A stretch of DNA of 64,000 bases from Brevundimonas nasdae. Lineage in GTDB: Bacteria; Pseudomonadota; Alphaproteobacteria; Caulobacterales; Caulobacteraceae. The DNA lies in the NCBI RefSeq assembly GCF_016654005.1, contig NZ_JAEPWN010000001.1, positions 496,001-560,000 of the forward strand, read 5' to 3'. The position numbers were made by a program, and so were the translations under genes. Under the pieces are notes generated by a model. The model was not told the origin of the DNA. It made no database searches and saw only the letters and a list, made by a program, of their open reading frames with translations. Numbering within the stretch: the stretch's first letter is position 1; the number at the start of each line of letters is the position of its first letter. This document shows positions 8,587 to 17,156 of the stretch, one piece after another.

Positions 8587-9620
8587 TGGCGAAGCTGGTC
8601 AACAAAAAGGCTGCGGTCGATGACGCCGCGAAGCTGACGGGGCCTGAAAAGGCGGCCGTCATCCTGCTGGCGCTGGGCGAGGAGCACACGGCGCTGTGGG
8701 AGCGGCTGGACGACGAAGAGGTCAAGGAGGTCTCGCAGGCCATGTCCACCCTGGGCACGGTCAGCGCCGAGGTGGTCGAGAGCCTGATGCTGGAGTTTGT
8801 GTCGGGCCTGTCGGGCTCCGGCTCGGTCATGGGAAGCTATGACCAGACGCAGCGGATGCTGTCCGCCTTCCTGCCCAAGGACCGCGTCGATGGGCTGATG
8901 GAGGAGATCCGCGGTCCCGCCGGGCGCACCATGTGGGATAAGCTGGGCAATGTGAATGAGGCGGTCCTCGCCAACTATCTGAAGAATGAATACCCGCAGA
9001 CGGTGGCGGTGATCCTGTCCAAGGTGCGTTCCGACCACGCCGCCCGCGTGTTGACCAGCCTGCCGGAGGACTTCGCCCTGGAATGCGTGCAGCGGATGCT
9101 GCGCATGGAGCCGGTGCAGCGCGAGATTCTGGACAAGATCGAACAGACCCTGCGCAACGAGTTCATGTCGAACCTGGCCCGCACCTCCAAGCGCGACAGC
9201 CACGAAATGATGGCCGACATCTTCAACAACTTCGACCGCCAGACCGAGGCCCGCTTCATCGGCGCGCTGGAGGAGCGCAGCCGCGAATCCGCCGAGCGCA
9301 TCCGCGCCCTGATGTTCGTGTTCGAGGACCTGTCGCGGCTGGACCCCGGCGGAGTGCAGACCCTGCTGCGCGGCGTCGAGAAGGATCAGCTGGGGCTGGC
9401 GCTGAAGGGCTCATCGGAAACCCTTCGCGAGATGTTCTTCTCCAATATGTCCGAGCGCGCGTCCAAGATCATGCGCGAAGACATGGAATCCATGGGGCCT
9501 GTGCGTCTGAAGGACGTGGATGCGGCCCAGATGGCCATGGTGCAGGTGGCCAAGGATCTGGCGGCGCGCGGCGAGATCATGCTGGCCGGCCAGGGCGCCG
9601 ACGACGAGTTGATTTACTGA
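8586..9620 (+). CDS. fliG: Flagellar motor switch protein FliG
   Basis: FliG couples the MS ring to the C-ring and interacts with the stator to make torque. The 344-residue protein has the three expected domains: an N-terminal FliF-binding domain ('[32 protein letters not shown]' region), a middle domain with the E-H-P-Q-like segment ('[14 protein letters not shown]'), and a C-terminal domain with the charged torque helix ('[39 protein letters not shown]'). Its ATG overlaps the fliF stop (TGATGG), which suggests translational coupling. Confidence 0.96.
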   Translation: MAKLVNKKAAVDDAAKLTGPEKAAVILLALGEEHTALWERLDDEEVKEVSQAMSTLGTVSAEVVESLMLEFVSGLSGSGSVMGSYDQTQRMLSAFLPKDRVDGLMEEIRGPAGRTMWDKLGNVNEAVLANYLKNEYPQTVAVILSKVRSDHAARVLTSLPEDFALECVQRMLRMEPVQREILDKIEQTLRNEFMSNLARTSKRDSHEMMADIFNNFDRQTEARFIGALEERSRESAERIRALMFVFEDLSRLDPGGVQTLLRGVEKDQLGLALKGSSETLREMFFSNMSERASKIMREDMESMGPVRLKDVDAAQMAMVQVAKDLAARGEIMLAGQGADDELIY

Positions 9621-9621
9621 C

Positions 9622-10278
9622 ATGGCCCACTCCCAACCTCGTCCCTTCATCTTCGACACCGAGTTCGACGCCGACGGTGGCGTCGTGCATCCTGGCGCGT
9701 GGAAGGCGCCCAAGCGCAGCTTCCTGCCCGCCGAGGTCGACGCCCTGGTGGCGCAGGCGCGGCTGGAGGCCCGCGAACAGGCGCTGAGCGAGGTCGAGCA
9801 CGTCCGCGCCATGGCCCTGAGCCACATCGCCCAGTCCACCGCCCAGGCCATGACCATGCTGAAGAGCGTCGCCCAGGCGCACCGCGAACAGTCGGCTGAT
9901 CTGGCCATGGCGGCGGCGCGGGCCATCGGCGGCGCGGCGCTGGCCAGGTTCCCAAACGCCCCGCTGAGGGCGGCGCTGGAGATGCTGGCGCAGGAAATCG
10001 ACGCATCGCCGCGTCTGGTGATGCGCGGTTCGGGTCTGGATGAGACGGCGCGCGCCCAGATCGAGCAGGCCTGCGCCGACAGCGGCTTCACCGGCGTGGT
10101 GGCCTTCCGCGACGAGCCGGGCATGGCGCCTTCGGCCTTCCAGCTGGAATGGGCGGACGGCCGCGCCGAACACGATCCTCAAGGCTCCGCCGATCGCGTC
10201 GCCGAAGCCCTGACCGCCGCCCTGGCCGCTGAAGCTGGCCATGGCGAAACCCTTTCAGCCGACCGGAGCGAATTCTGA
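9622..10278 (+). CDS. flbE: Flagellar assembly protein FliH (FlbE in Caulobacter)
   Basis: A 218-residue FliH-like regulator of the flagellar export ATPase FliI. It sits where Caulobacter has flbE, between fliG and fliN. The N-terminus has an aromatic/acidic stretch ('PFIFDTEFDADG'), followed by a long alanine-rich helix (about residues 35-110) typical of FliH, and a C-terminal globular half. Sequence similarity within this family is low, so the call rests largely on position, size and helix pattern. Its stop overlaps the fliN start. Confidence 0.85.
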   Translation: MAHSQPRPFIFDTEFDADGGVVHPGAWKAPKRSFLPAEVDALVAQARLEAREQALSEVEHVRAMALSHIAQSTAQAMTMLKSVAQAHREQSADLAMAAARAIGGAALARFPNAPLRAALEMLAQEIDASPRLVMRGSGLDETARAQIEQACADSGFTGVVAFRDEPGMAPSAFQLEWADGRAEHDPQGSADRVAEALTAALAAEAGHGETLSADRSEF

Positions 10279-10610
10279 TGGCGTCCGAAGACCTGGCTCT
10301 TGAGGAGTTCGCCGCCTCCACCGAACTGACCACCCTGGACGAGGGCGGGGACAAGACCGCCGCTGACCTGGCCACCGTGTTCGACGTGCCGGTCAACATC
10401 TCGGCGGTGCTGGGCAAGTCGCACATGTCGGTGGCCCAACTGCTGAAGCTGAACAGGGGCTCGGTGCTGGAGCTGGACCGCAAGGTCGGCGAGGCGATCG
10501 ACATCTTCGTCAACAATCGTCTGGTCGCGCGCGGCGAGGTCGTCGTCGTCGAGGACCGGCTGGGCGTCACAATGACGGAAATCGTCAAGGCGGAGGACGG
10601 CGGCGCCTGA
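10278..10610 (+). CDS. fliN: Flagellar motor switch protein FliN
   Basis: A 110-residue C-ring component. The SpoA/FliN domain fills the C-terminal 75 residues: 'VFDVPVNISAVLGKSHMSVAQLLKLNRGSVLELDRKVGEAIDIFVNNRLVARGEVVVVEDRLGVTMTEIV' contains the hallmark 'G.V..LD' and 'N..L.A.GEVV' segments. FliN tetramers line the base of the switch complex and also help dock FliH. The start overlaps the flbE stop (TGATGG). Confidence 0.95.
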   Translation: MASEDLALEEFAASTELTTLDEGGDKTAADLATVFDVPVNISAVLGKSHMSVAQLLKLNRGSVLELDRKVGEAIDIFVNNRLVARGEVVVVEDRLGVTMTEIVKAEDGGA

Positions 10611-10655
10611 GTGATCGGGGCGACGCGTTCGAAACAGGATTAGAGGAGAAGAACA

Positions 10656-12080
10656 ATGCGTCTTCTGGTGGTTGGCAGACTGAGCGGACAACTGGCTTCG
10701 GCGGTTAAGATGGCCATGGCGCACGGCGCCAAGGTCAATCACGTCGAACGTGCGGATCAGGCGACCGAGCAGTTGCGTCGGGGGCAGGGCGCTGACCTCC
10801 TGATGGTGGACTATCAGCTCGACATCGCCGCCCTGATTGCGGCCAACGAAGCTGAGCGCATCACCGTGCCGGTGGTGGCCTTCGGGGTCGACGCGGATGC
10901 GCGCGAAGCCGCCGCCGCCATCCGCGCCGGGGCCAAGGAGTTCATCCCCCTGCCGCCTGATGCGGACCTGATCGCCGCCGTCCTGTCGGCGGTGGCGGAC
11001 GACGAAAAGCCGATGATCTCGGCCGATCCGTCGATGAAGGCCGTGCTGCAGCTGGCCGATCAGGTCGCGCGCTCGGAAGCCTCGATCCTGGTCACCGGCG
11101 AAAGCGGCGTCGGCAAGGAGGTGATGGCCCGTTACCTGCACGAGAATTCACGCCGCAAGGAACGCCCCTTCATCAGCGTCAACTGCGCCGCCATTCCCGA
11201 CAATCTGCTGGAATCCGAACTGTTCGGCCATGAGAAGGGCGCCTTCACCGGGGCCGTGGCGCGCCGGATCGGCAAGTTCGAAGAGGCCGACGGCGGCACC
11301 CTGCTGCTGGACGAAATCAGCGAGATGGACGCCCGGCTGCAGGCCAAGCTGCTGCGCGCCATTCAGGAGCGGGTCATCGACCGCGTCGGCGGCTCCAAGC
11401 CCGTGCCGGTCAATATCCGCATCATCGCCACCTCGAACCGCGACCTGTCCAAGGCTGTGGCGGAGGGCGTGTTCCGCGAGGACCTGCTGTACCGGCTGAA
11501 CGTGGTGAACCTGCGCCTGCCGTCCCTGCGTGAGCGTCCCGGCGACATCGGCGTGCTGGCCGAACATTTCGTCAAGAAATACGCCGCCGCCAACGGCGTG
11601 CCGGTGCGTCCGATCTCGGCCAAGGCGCGTGAGGCCATCGCCGCGCACCGCTGGCCCGGCAACGTCCGCGAGTTGGAGAACGCCATGCACCGCGCGGTGC
11701 TGCTGGCGACCGGCGCAGAGATCGACGTGGACGCCATCCGCCTGCCGGATGGTCAGCCGCTGAACCCCTCTTCGTCGGGCATGACCGGCCATGCGGCGCT
11801 GGTCGGACACGACAGCGCCTACGGCGGCGGCGTCGCGGCGCGCGCGGCCCAGGCGGCGGATGCGGTGACGCGCAACTTTGTCGGTCAGACCGTGGCGGCG
11901 ATGGAAAAGACGCTTATTCTGGACACCCTGAATCACTGCCTGGGCAATCGCACCCATGCGGCCAACATCCTGGGCATCTCCATCCGCACACTGCGCAACA
12001 AGCTGAACGAATACGCTGACGAGGGTACGGCCATCCCGGCGCCCCAGAGCGGCGTGTCGGCCTCAGGCTACGCGGCCTGA
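10656..12080 (+). CDS. flbD: Sigma-54-dependent flagellar regulator FlbD
   Basis: FlbD is the enhancer-binding protein that switches on late (class III/IV) flagellar genes and represses early ones. The 474-residue protein has a degenerate receiver domain (about 1-115; D52 is present but the usual acidic pair after beta-1 is missing), a sigma-54 AAA+ domain (Walker A G-E-S-G-V-G-K-E at 148-155, the sigma-54-contacting GAFTGA loop at 195-200, Walker B ending L-L-L-D-E near 216-220), and a C-terminal Fis-type helix-turn-helix ('THAANILGISIRTLRNKL'). A strong GAGGAG ribosome site precedes the ATG. It closes the fliF operon, as in Caulobacter. Confidence 0.95.
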   Translation: MRLLVVGRLSGQLASAVKMAMAHGAKVNHVERADQATEQLRRGQGADLLMVDYQLDIAALIAANEAERITVPVVAFGVDADAREAAAAIRAGAKEFIPLPPDADLIAAVLSAVADDEKPMISADPSMKAVLQLADQVARSEASILVTGESGVGKEVMARYLHENSRRKERPFISVNCAAIPDNLLESELFGHEKGAFTGAVARRIGKFEEADGGTLLLDEISEMDARLQAKLLRAIQERVIDRVGGSKPVPVNIRIIATSNRDLSKAVAEGVFREDLLYRLNVVNLRLPSLRERPGDIGVLAEHFVKKYAAANGVPVRPISAKAREAIAAHRWPGNVRELENAMHRAVLLATGAEIDVDAIRLPDGQPLNPSSSGMTGHAALVGHDSAYGGGVAARAAQAADAVTRNFVGQTVAAMEKTLILDTLNHCLGNRTHAANILGISIRTLRNKLNEYADEGTAIPAPQSGVSASGYAA

Positions 12081-12081
12081 C

Positions 12082-12978
12082 ATGGCCTATGGCTTCGATC
12101 GCAGGTCGTTGATCGTCGGCGCAGGCGCGCTGACGCTGGCGGCCTGCTATCCGAAGCGCAAGAAGCCGCAGGCCGACGAGCAGACGCAGGACTTCTTCCT
12201 GTCCGATCTGGAGGCGCGGCACGGCGGGCGGCTGGGCTTCGCCGCCCTGGACATGGGCAGCGGACGCCGGCTGTTGTGGCGGTCGCAGGAGCGTTTCGCC
12301 TTCTGCTCGACGTTCAAAGCCTTTCTGGCGGTGGCGACCTTCGAGCGTATCCAGCGCGACGAGGAAGATCTGGACCGCACGGTGCGGATCACCGCTGCCG
12401 ACATGATCCCCCACGCGCCCGTCACTGAAAAAGCCGTCGGGCGCACCCTGACCATTCGCCAGTTGATGCAGGCGGCGGTCGAGGTCAGCGATAATCCGGC
12501 CGCCAACATCCTGATCCGGGAAATGGGCGGAATCGCCGTATGGCGTTCGTGGTGGCCGACGTTCGGCGACACCACCACCCTGATTTCGCGCCTGGAGCCG
12601 GACCTGAACACCGCCCTGCCCAACGACCCGCGCGACACCTGTCTGCCGGAACAGACCCTGGCCAATATCCAGCTGATGGCGTCCAGCACGCGGCTGACGC
12701 CCGAGCATGACGCCCTGCTGAAGAGTTGGCTGATCGCTTCGCCGACCGGGCCGGGCCGGCTGAAGGCGGCGACGCCTGCGGGCTGGACCATCGCGCACAA
12801 GACCGGGACGGGATCGAACGGCGCGACCAACGACATCGGAATGCTGACGCCGCCGACCGGCGCGCCGATCATCATGGCCGCCTATTTCAGCGGCGCCGTC
12901 GAGGCGACCGATGATCAACGCGACGCCGTCATCGCCGACGCCGCCCGCCGCGCCCTGAAGGCGCTGGGCCGTGGCTGA
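12082..12978 (+). CDS. Class A beta-lactamase, predicted Tat-exported lipoprotein
   Basis: All catalytic signatures of a class A serine beta-lactamase are present in 298 residues: S-T-F-K (S76, K79; Ambler 70 and 73), S-D-N (136-138; Ambler 130-132), E-P-D-L-N (E172, N176; Ambler 166 and 170) and K-T-G (240-242; Ambler 234-236). C75 sits at Ambler 69, but position 238 is glycine, so the C69-C238 disulfide of some carbapenemases is absent. The N-terminus has a twin-arginine motif (D-R-R-S-L-I-V) and a lipobox (L-A-A-C), so it should be a Tat-exported lipoprotein. It lies one base after flbD and overlaps flhA by 8 bases. Substrate range cannot be read from sequence. Confidence 0.93.
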   Translation: MAYGFDRRSLIVGAGALTLAACYPKRKKPQADEQTQDFFLSDLEARHGGRLGFAALDMGSGRRLLWRSQERFAFCSTFKAFLAVATFERIQRDEEDLDRTVRITAADMIPHAPVTEKAVGRTLTIRQLMQAAVEVSDNPAANILIREMGGIAVWRSWWPTFGDTTTLISRLEPDLNTALPNDPRDTCLPEQTLANIQLMASSTRLTPEHDALLKSWLIASPTGPGRLKAATPAGWTIAHKTGTGSNGATNDIGMLTPPTGAPIIMAAYFSGAVEATDDQRDAVIADAARRALKALGRG

Positions 12979-15076
12979 CGCCCCGATCATGATGAAGGAC
13001 GGCATGGCCCGTCCGACCGGGCGTGATGTTCTGGGCTGGCTGAACCGCGGCGAAGTCCTGATGGCGGTCGGCGTGATCGGCGTGATCATGCTGCTGATCC
13101 TGCCGGTCCCGAAGATGCTTCTGGACCTGCTGCTGGCGATCTCGCTGGTGTCTAGCGTGCTGATCCTGATGACCGCCGTGATGATGAAGCGGCCGCTGGA
13201 TTTCGCCATCTTCCCCACGGTGCTGCTGGTTTCGACCCTGTTCCGCCTGGGCCTGAACCTGGCCTCGACGCGCCTGATCCTGACGCACGGTCAGGAAGGT
13301 CACGACGCGGCGGGTCAGGTCATCAACGCCTTTGGTCAGTTGATGATGGGGGGCAATTTCATCATCGGGGTGATCATCTTCGCCATCATCCTGGTGGTGA
13401 ACTTCGTCGTCATCACCAAGGGTTCGACCCGGATCGCCGAAGTGTCGGCCCGATTCACCCTGGACTCGATGCCCGGCAAGCAGATGGCCATCGACGCCGA
13501 TCTGTCATCCGGCCTGATCACCGAAGAGGGCGCCAAGCTGCGCCGCAAGGAGCTGGAGCAGGAATCCACCTTCTTCGGCGCCATGGACGGCGCGTCCAAG
13601 TTCGTGCGCGGCGACGCGGTCGCGGGCCTGATCATCACCTTCATCAATGTGATCGGCGGGATGCTGATCGGCACCCTGCAACACGGGATGCCCGCCGCCC
13701 AGGCCGCCAGCACCTATGTGCAGCTGACGGTTGGCGACGGCCTGGTGACCCAGGTTCCGGCCATCATCATCTCGATCGCCGCAGGCTTCCTGGTGTCGAA
13801 GGCTGGCGTCGAAGGCACGGCCGACAAGGCCATGGTGACGCAACTGGCCACCAACCCGGTGTCGTTGGGCGTGGTGTCGGGCGCGGCGGGCCTGATCGGC
13901 CTGATCCCCGGCATGCCGCTGATCCCATTTGCGGCCCTGGCGCTGGGCTCTGGCTATATGGCGTGGCGGCTGGGGCGCGAGCGCCTGAAGCCCAAACCGA
14001 CCGAGGCGGAGATCGAGGCCGCCAAGCCGCAGCCCGAGGTCGACGAGCCGATCTCCAACGTCCTGACCATCGACGAGGTCAAGATCGAGCTGGGTTATTC
14101 ACTTCTGAGCCTGATCAATGATCTGGAGGGGCGTCGCCTGACCGATCAGATCAAGGCGCTGCGTCGGTCGCTGGCGCAGGAGTACGGCTTCGTGATGCCG
14201 CAGGTGCGCATTCTGGACAATATGCGCCTGCCGACCCAGGGCTACGCCATCCGCATCAAGGAGATGGACGCGGGCGCGGGCGAGGTGCGTCTGGGCCACC
14301 TGATGGCCATGGACCCGGCTGGACGCCAGGTCGAGCTGCCGGGCGAACATATGAAGGAGCCGACCTTCGGCCTGCCTGCGACCTGGATCGATGAAAGCCT
14401 GCGCGAAGAGGCGACCTTCCACGGCTATACGCTGGTTGATCCGTCCACGGTTCTGACCACGCACCTGACCGAGATCCTGAAGGAGAATATGGCGGACCTG
14501 CTGTCCTATGGCGAAGTGCAGAAGCTGCTGAAGGAACTGGGGCCCGAAGAGAAGAAGCTGGTCGAGGAACTGGTGCCCAGCGTGGTCACGGTCACCACGC
14601 TGCAGCGCGTCCTGCAGGTGCTGTTGCGCGAGAAGGTGTCGATCCGCGACTTGCCCGCCATTCTGGAAGGCCTGGCCGAGGCCGCACCGCACTCCAGCAG
14701 CGTCACCACCCTGGTCGAACACGTCCGAGCCCGTCTGGCGCGTCAGCTGTGCTGGCAGCATCAGGGCGGCGACGGCGCCCTGCCCATCGTGACCCTGTCG
14801 CCGGAATGGGAGGCCGCCTTCGCCGAGAGCCTGATCGGCGGCGGAGAAGACAAGCAACTGGCGATGGCGCCCTCACGGCTGCAGGACTTCATCCGCTCGG
14901 TGCGCGACACCTTTGAGCGGGTGGCGATGATGGGCGAAAATCCCGTGCTGCTGACCGGACCGCAGACCCGCCCCTATGTCCGTTCCATCATCGAACGCTT
15001 CCGCGGCCAGACCGTGGTGATGAGCCAGAACGAGATCCATCCCAAGGCGCGCTTGAGGACCCTGGGGCAGGTCTGA
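12971..15076 (+). CDS. flhA: Flagellar export apparatus protein FlhA
   Basis: FlhA forms the nonameric ring of the flagellar type III export gate and drives substrate export with the proton motive force. The 701-residue protein has about eight N-terminal membrane segments; the FHIPEP family core is visible between the fourth and fifth ('STRIAEVSARFTLDSMPGKQMAIDADLSSG', with 'ARFTLD.MPGKQMAID.DL' highly conserved). The second half is the soluble domain that binds chaperone-substrate complexes. The GTG at 12971 overlaps the beta-lactamase stop; an ATG at 12989 is an alternative. Expression therefore probably depends on read-through from the beta-lactamase gene. Confidence 0.96.
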   Translation: MADAPIMMKDGMARPTGRDVLGWLNRGEVLMAVGVIGVIMLLILPVPKMLLDLLLAISLVSSVLILMTAVMMKRPLDFAIFPTVLLVSTLFRLGLNLASTRLILTHGQEGHDAAGQVINAFGQLMMGGNFIIGVIIFAIILVVNFVVITKGSTRIAEVSARFTLDSMPGKQMAIDADLSSGLITEEGAKLRRKELEQESTFFGAMDGASKFVRGDAVAGLIITFINVIGGMLIGTLQHGMPAAQAASTYVQLTVGDGLVTQVPAIIISIAAGFLVSKAGVEGTADKAMVTQLATNPVSLGVVSGAAGLIGLIPGMPLIPFAALALGSGYMAWRLGRERLKPKPTEAEIEAAKPQPEVDEPISNVLTIDEVKIELGYSLLSLINDLEGRRLTDQIKALRRSLAQEYGFVMPQVRILDNMRLPTQGYAIRIKEMDAGAGEVRLGHLMAMDPAGRQVELPGEHMKEPTFGLPATWIDESLREEATFHGYTLVDPSTVLTTHLTEILKENMADLLSYGEVQKLLKELGPEEKKLVEELVPSVVTVTTLQRVLQVLLREKVSIRDLPAILEGLAEAAPHSSSVTTLVEHVRARLARQLCWQHQGGDGALPIVTLSPEWEAAFAESLIGGGEDKQLAMAPSRLQDFIRSVRDTFERVAMMGENPVLLTGPQTRPYVRSIIERFRGQTVVMSQNEIHPKARLRTLGQV

Positions 15077-15207
15077 ACAGGCGACGCGCGGCCATAGTTG
15101 GGCGAGCCATCAACAAACCTTAACCCCCATGCTTTTGACTGGGTGGAGAGGCCTGCCGTGCACAACCCTTGTTTGACCTTCGACAAAGCAACGCTAATGC
15201 TTCGCTC

Positions 15208-16734
15208 ATGACAACGAGACCAAGCTTGAGCTTGTCGCGATTCAGCGATTTTCTGCGGACGCCGTCGCTGGTGCGGTCGATTACGGCCTTGCTGGTGCTG
15301 GCGTTTGCGCTGCTGCTGCTGGTCAACGTCGGCACCTTCGTGATGATTCAGCGAACGGCCAAGGTGAACGCCACGATTGAGCACGCCCAACTGATGCGGC
15401 GGGCGTCGCGCACGGTGATGATCGCGATGCTGGACGCCGAAACGGCTCAGCGCGGCTTTCTGCTGACGGGGCGCAGCGAATTCCTGCAGCCGTTCGAAGA
15501 GGCCCGGCACGACATGGAGCCTGCGCTGGTCTTCCTGGAGGAGACGGCGGCCAAGGATCCCGAGCTCGACACCTATGTGAAACGGATGCACAGCCTGGCG
15601 GACAGCAAGTTCGCCGAGATGGATGCGACGCTGGCCATGGCGCGCGAGGGGCGGATCGGGGAGGCCATCCAGTCGGTGCGCTCGGGCGAAGGCAAGCGCT
15701 TCATGGATGACATGCGCGCAACTGTGGATCAATTCGACGAGGCCAAGTCCAACCGCATCGCCGAGCGCACGCGGTCGTCCCAGCAGTCTGGGATGTTGAC
15801 GGTCATCATGGATGCGCTGGCGGCGATTCTGGTGGTGATCCTGGCGATCCTGTCGGCCTGGATGGTCCGGCGATACGTGGCGGAAATCCAGGCGGCGCGC
15901 GAGCAGGTGGACGCTCTGAACGTGGGGCTGGAGGCGACGGTTCTGGAACGGACCGGCGATCTGATGCGCGCCAATGAGGAAATCCAGCGCTTCGCCTATA
16001 TCGTCAGTCACGACCTGCGCGCGCCCCTGGTCAACGTCATGGGTTACACCTCCGAACTGGAGCAGGCGGGCAAGATCGTCGAGAAGGCCATAGCCGAGGC
16101 TGAAAAGGAGCGCGAGGTCGACAAGGAGGTCGTCGTGGCCGTCCGTGAGGACATGCCCGAGGCCATCGGCTTCATCCGCGCCTCCACCGAGAAGATGGAC
16201 CGGCTGATCAACGCCATCCTCAAACTGTCGCGTGAAGGGCGGCGCAACCTGCAGCCCGAGACGCTGGACATGACGGCCATGGCGCAGGGGATCGCCAACA
16301 GCGTGCATCACCAGACCGAAGCCTCTGGCGCCAAGATCACGGTCCAGAAGATGCCAACCATCGAAAGCGACCGACTCTCGATGGAACAGATTGTCGGCAA
16401 TTTGATTGATAACGCCGTTAAATATCTGGATTCCGAGCGCCCCGGCGAGATCGTGGTCTCTGGCGAAGAGGCGCCGGGCAATTTCATCGTCTATCGCATC
16501 GCCGATAACGGTCGTGGGATCGCTCCGCGCGACCATGAACGCATATTCGAGCTGTTCAGACGGTCAGGCAAACAAGATCGCACCGGAGAGGGGCTAGGGC
16601 TGGCCTTTGTCCGTAATAGTGTTCGCCGTATCGGCGGCACGATTGATGTTGAGTCCGAGCTCGGCAAGGGCTCGACTTTCCTGCTGAAATTCCCCAAACG
16701 ATTGAATCTGTCAGAACCTGGAGCCGCGCTGTGA
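15208..16734 (+). CDS. Membrane sensor histidine kinase with CHASE3 domain
   Basis: A 508-residue membrane sensor kinase. Two membrane helices (about 25-48 and 199-220) flank a periplasmic helical CHASE3-type domain with the signature 'MLDAETAQRGFLLTG'. A linker coiled coil ('AREQVDALNVGLEATVLERTGDLMRANEE') leads to a HisKA domain with the phospho-acceptor H268 in 'YIVSHDLRAPL', then the ATPase domain (N box 'NLIDNAVKYL', G1 'DNGRGI', G2 'GEGLGLAF'). This layout matches the phytochrome-like/CHASE3 kinases that pair with Rcp1-type receivers. It overlaps the receiver gene that follows. A TTG at 15169 would add 13 residues. Confidence 0.88.
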   Translation: MTTRPSLSLSRFSDFLRTPSLVRSITALLVLAFALLLLVNVGTFVMIQRTAKVNATIEHAQLMRRASRTVMIAMLDAETAQRGFLLTGRSEFLQPFEEARHDMEPALVFLEETAAKDPELDTYVKRMHSLADSKFAEMDATLAMAREGRIGEAIQSVRSGEGKRFMDDMRATVDQFDEAKSNRIAERTRSSQQSGMLTVIMDALAAILVVILAILSAWMVRRYVAEIQAAREQVDALNVGLEATVLERTGDLMRANEEIQRFAYIVSHDLRAPLVNVMGYTSELEQAGKIVEKAIAEAEKEREVDKEVVVAVREDMPEAIGFIRASTEKMDRLINAILKLSREGRRNLQPETLDMTAMAQGIANSVHHQTEASGAKITVQKMPTIESDRLSMEQIVGNLIDNAVKYLDSERPGEIVVSGEEAPGNFIVYRIADNGRGIAPRDHERIFELFRRSGKQDRTGEGLGLAFVRNSVRRIGGTIDVESELGKGSTFLLKFPKRLNLSEPGAAL

Positions 16735-17156
16735 CGCATCCTGTTAAAATCGTCATGGTCGAAGATGACCACGGTCATGCCAAGCTGATCGAAAAGAATA
16801 TTCGTCGCGCAAATATCAACAACGAAATCAAGCATTTCGATGAAGGCGGCGCAGCAATCGAATATCTCTTCAGTGAAGAGGTGCTGACGAATGGGCCGTT
16901 GCTCATCCTTCTGGACCTGAACCTTCCCGATATGTCTGGCACCGACATTCTGGAGAAGGTGAAAGGCAATGAACGTCTGCGCCGCGCACCTGTAGTTGTT
17001 CTGACCACCACAGACGATAAGGTCGAAATTCAGCGTTGCTACGATCTAGGCTGCAACGTCTACATCACCAAGCCGGTGGATTATGAGTCCTTCGCAGGCG
17101 CGATCCGCCAGCTGGGCCTGTTCCTGTCGGTGATCCAGGCCCCGGAGATCGAGTGA
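16731..17156 (+). CDS. Single-domain response regulator (Rcp1-like)
   Basis: A 141-residue stand-alone receiver domain. It has the acidic triad after beta-1 ('MVEDD', residues 10-13), the phospho-acceptor D62 in 'LLDLNLPDMSG', the T in 'VVLTTTDD' and the K in 'YITKPVDYES'. The insertion 'YLFSEEVLTNGPLLILLDL' is typical of Rcp1-type receivers that dock on membrane kinases. Its GTG start overlaps the kinase stop by 4 bases and its own stop overlaps the next gene, so all three should form one signalling unit. Confidence 0.9.
   Translation: MTHPVKIVMVEDDHGHAKLIEKNIRRANINNEIKHFDEGGAAIEYLFSEEVLTNGPLLILLDLNLPDMSGTDILEKVKGNERLRRAPVVVLTTTDDKVEIQRCYDLGCNVYITKPVDYESFAGAIRQLGLFLSVIQAPEIE

Noticed and set aside
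15108..15124. CtrA-like TCAA...TTAACC sequence before the CHASE3 kinase gene
   Set aside because: The spacing is 6 instead of 7 bases and the left half is imperfect.
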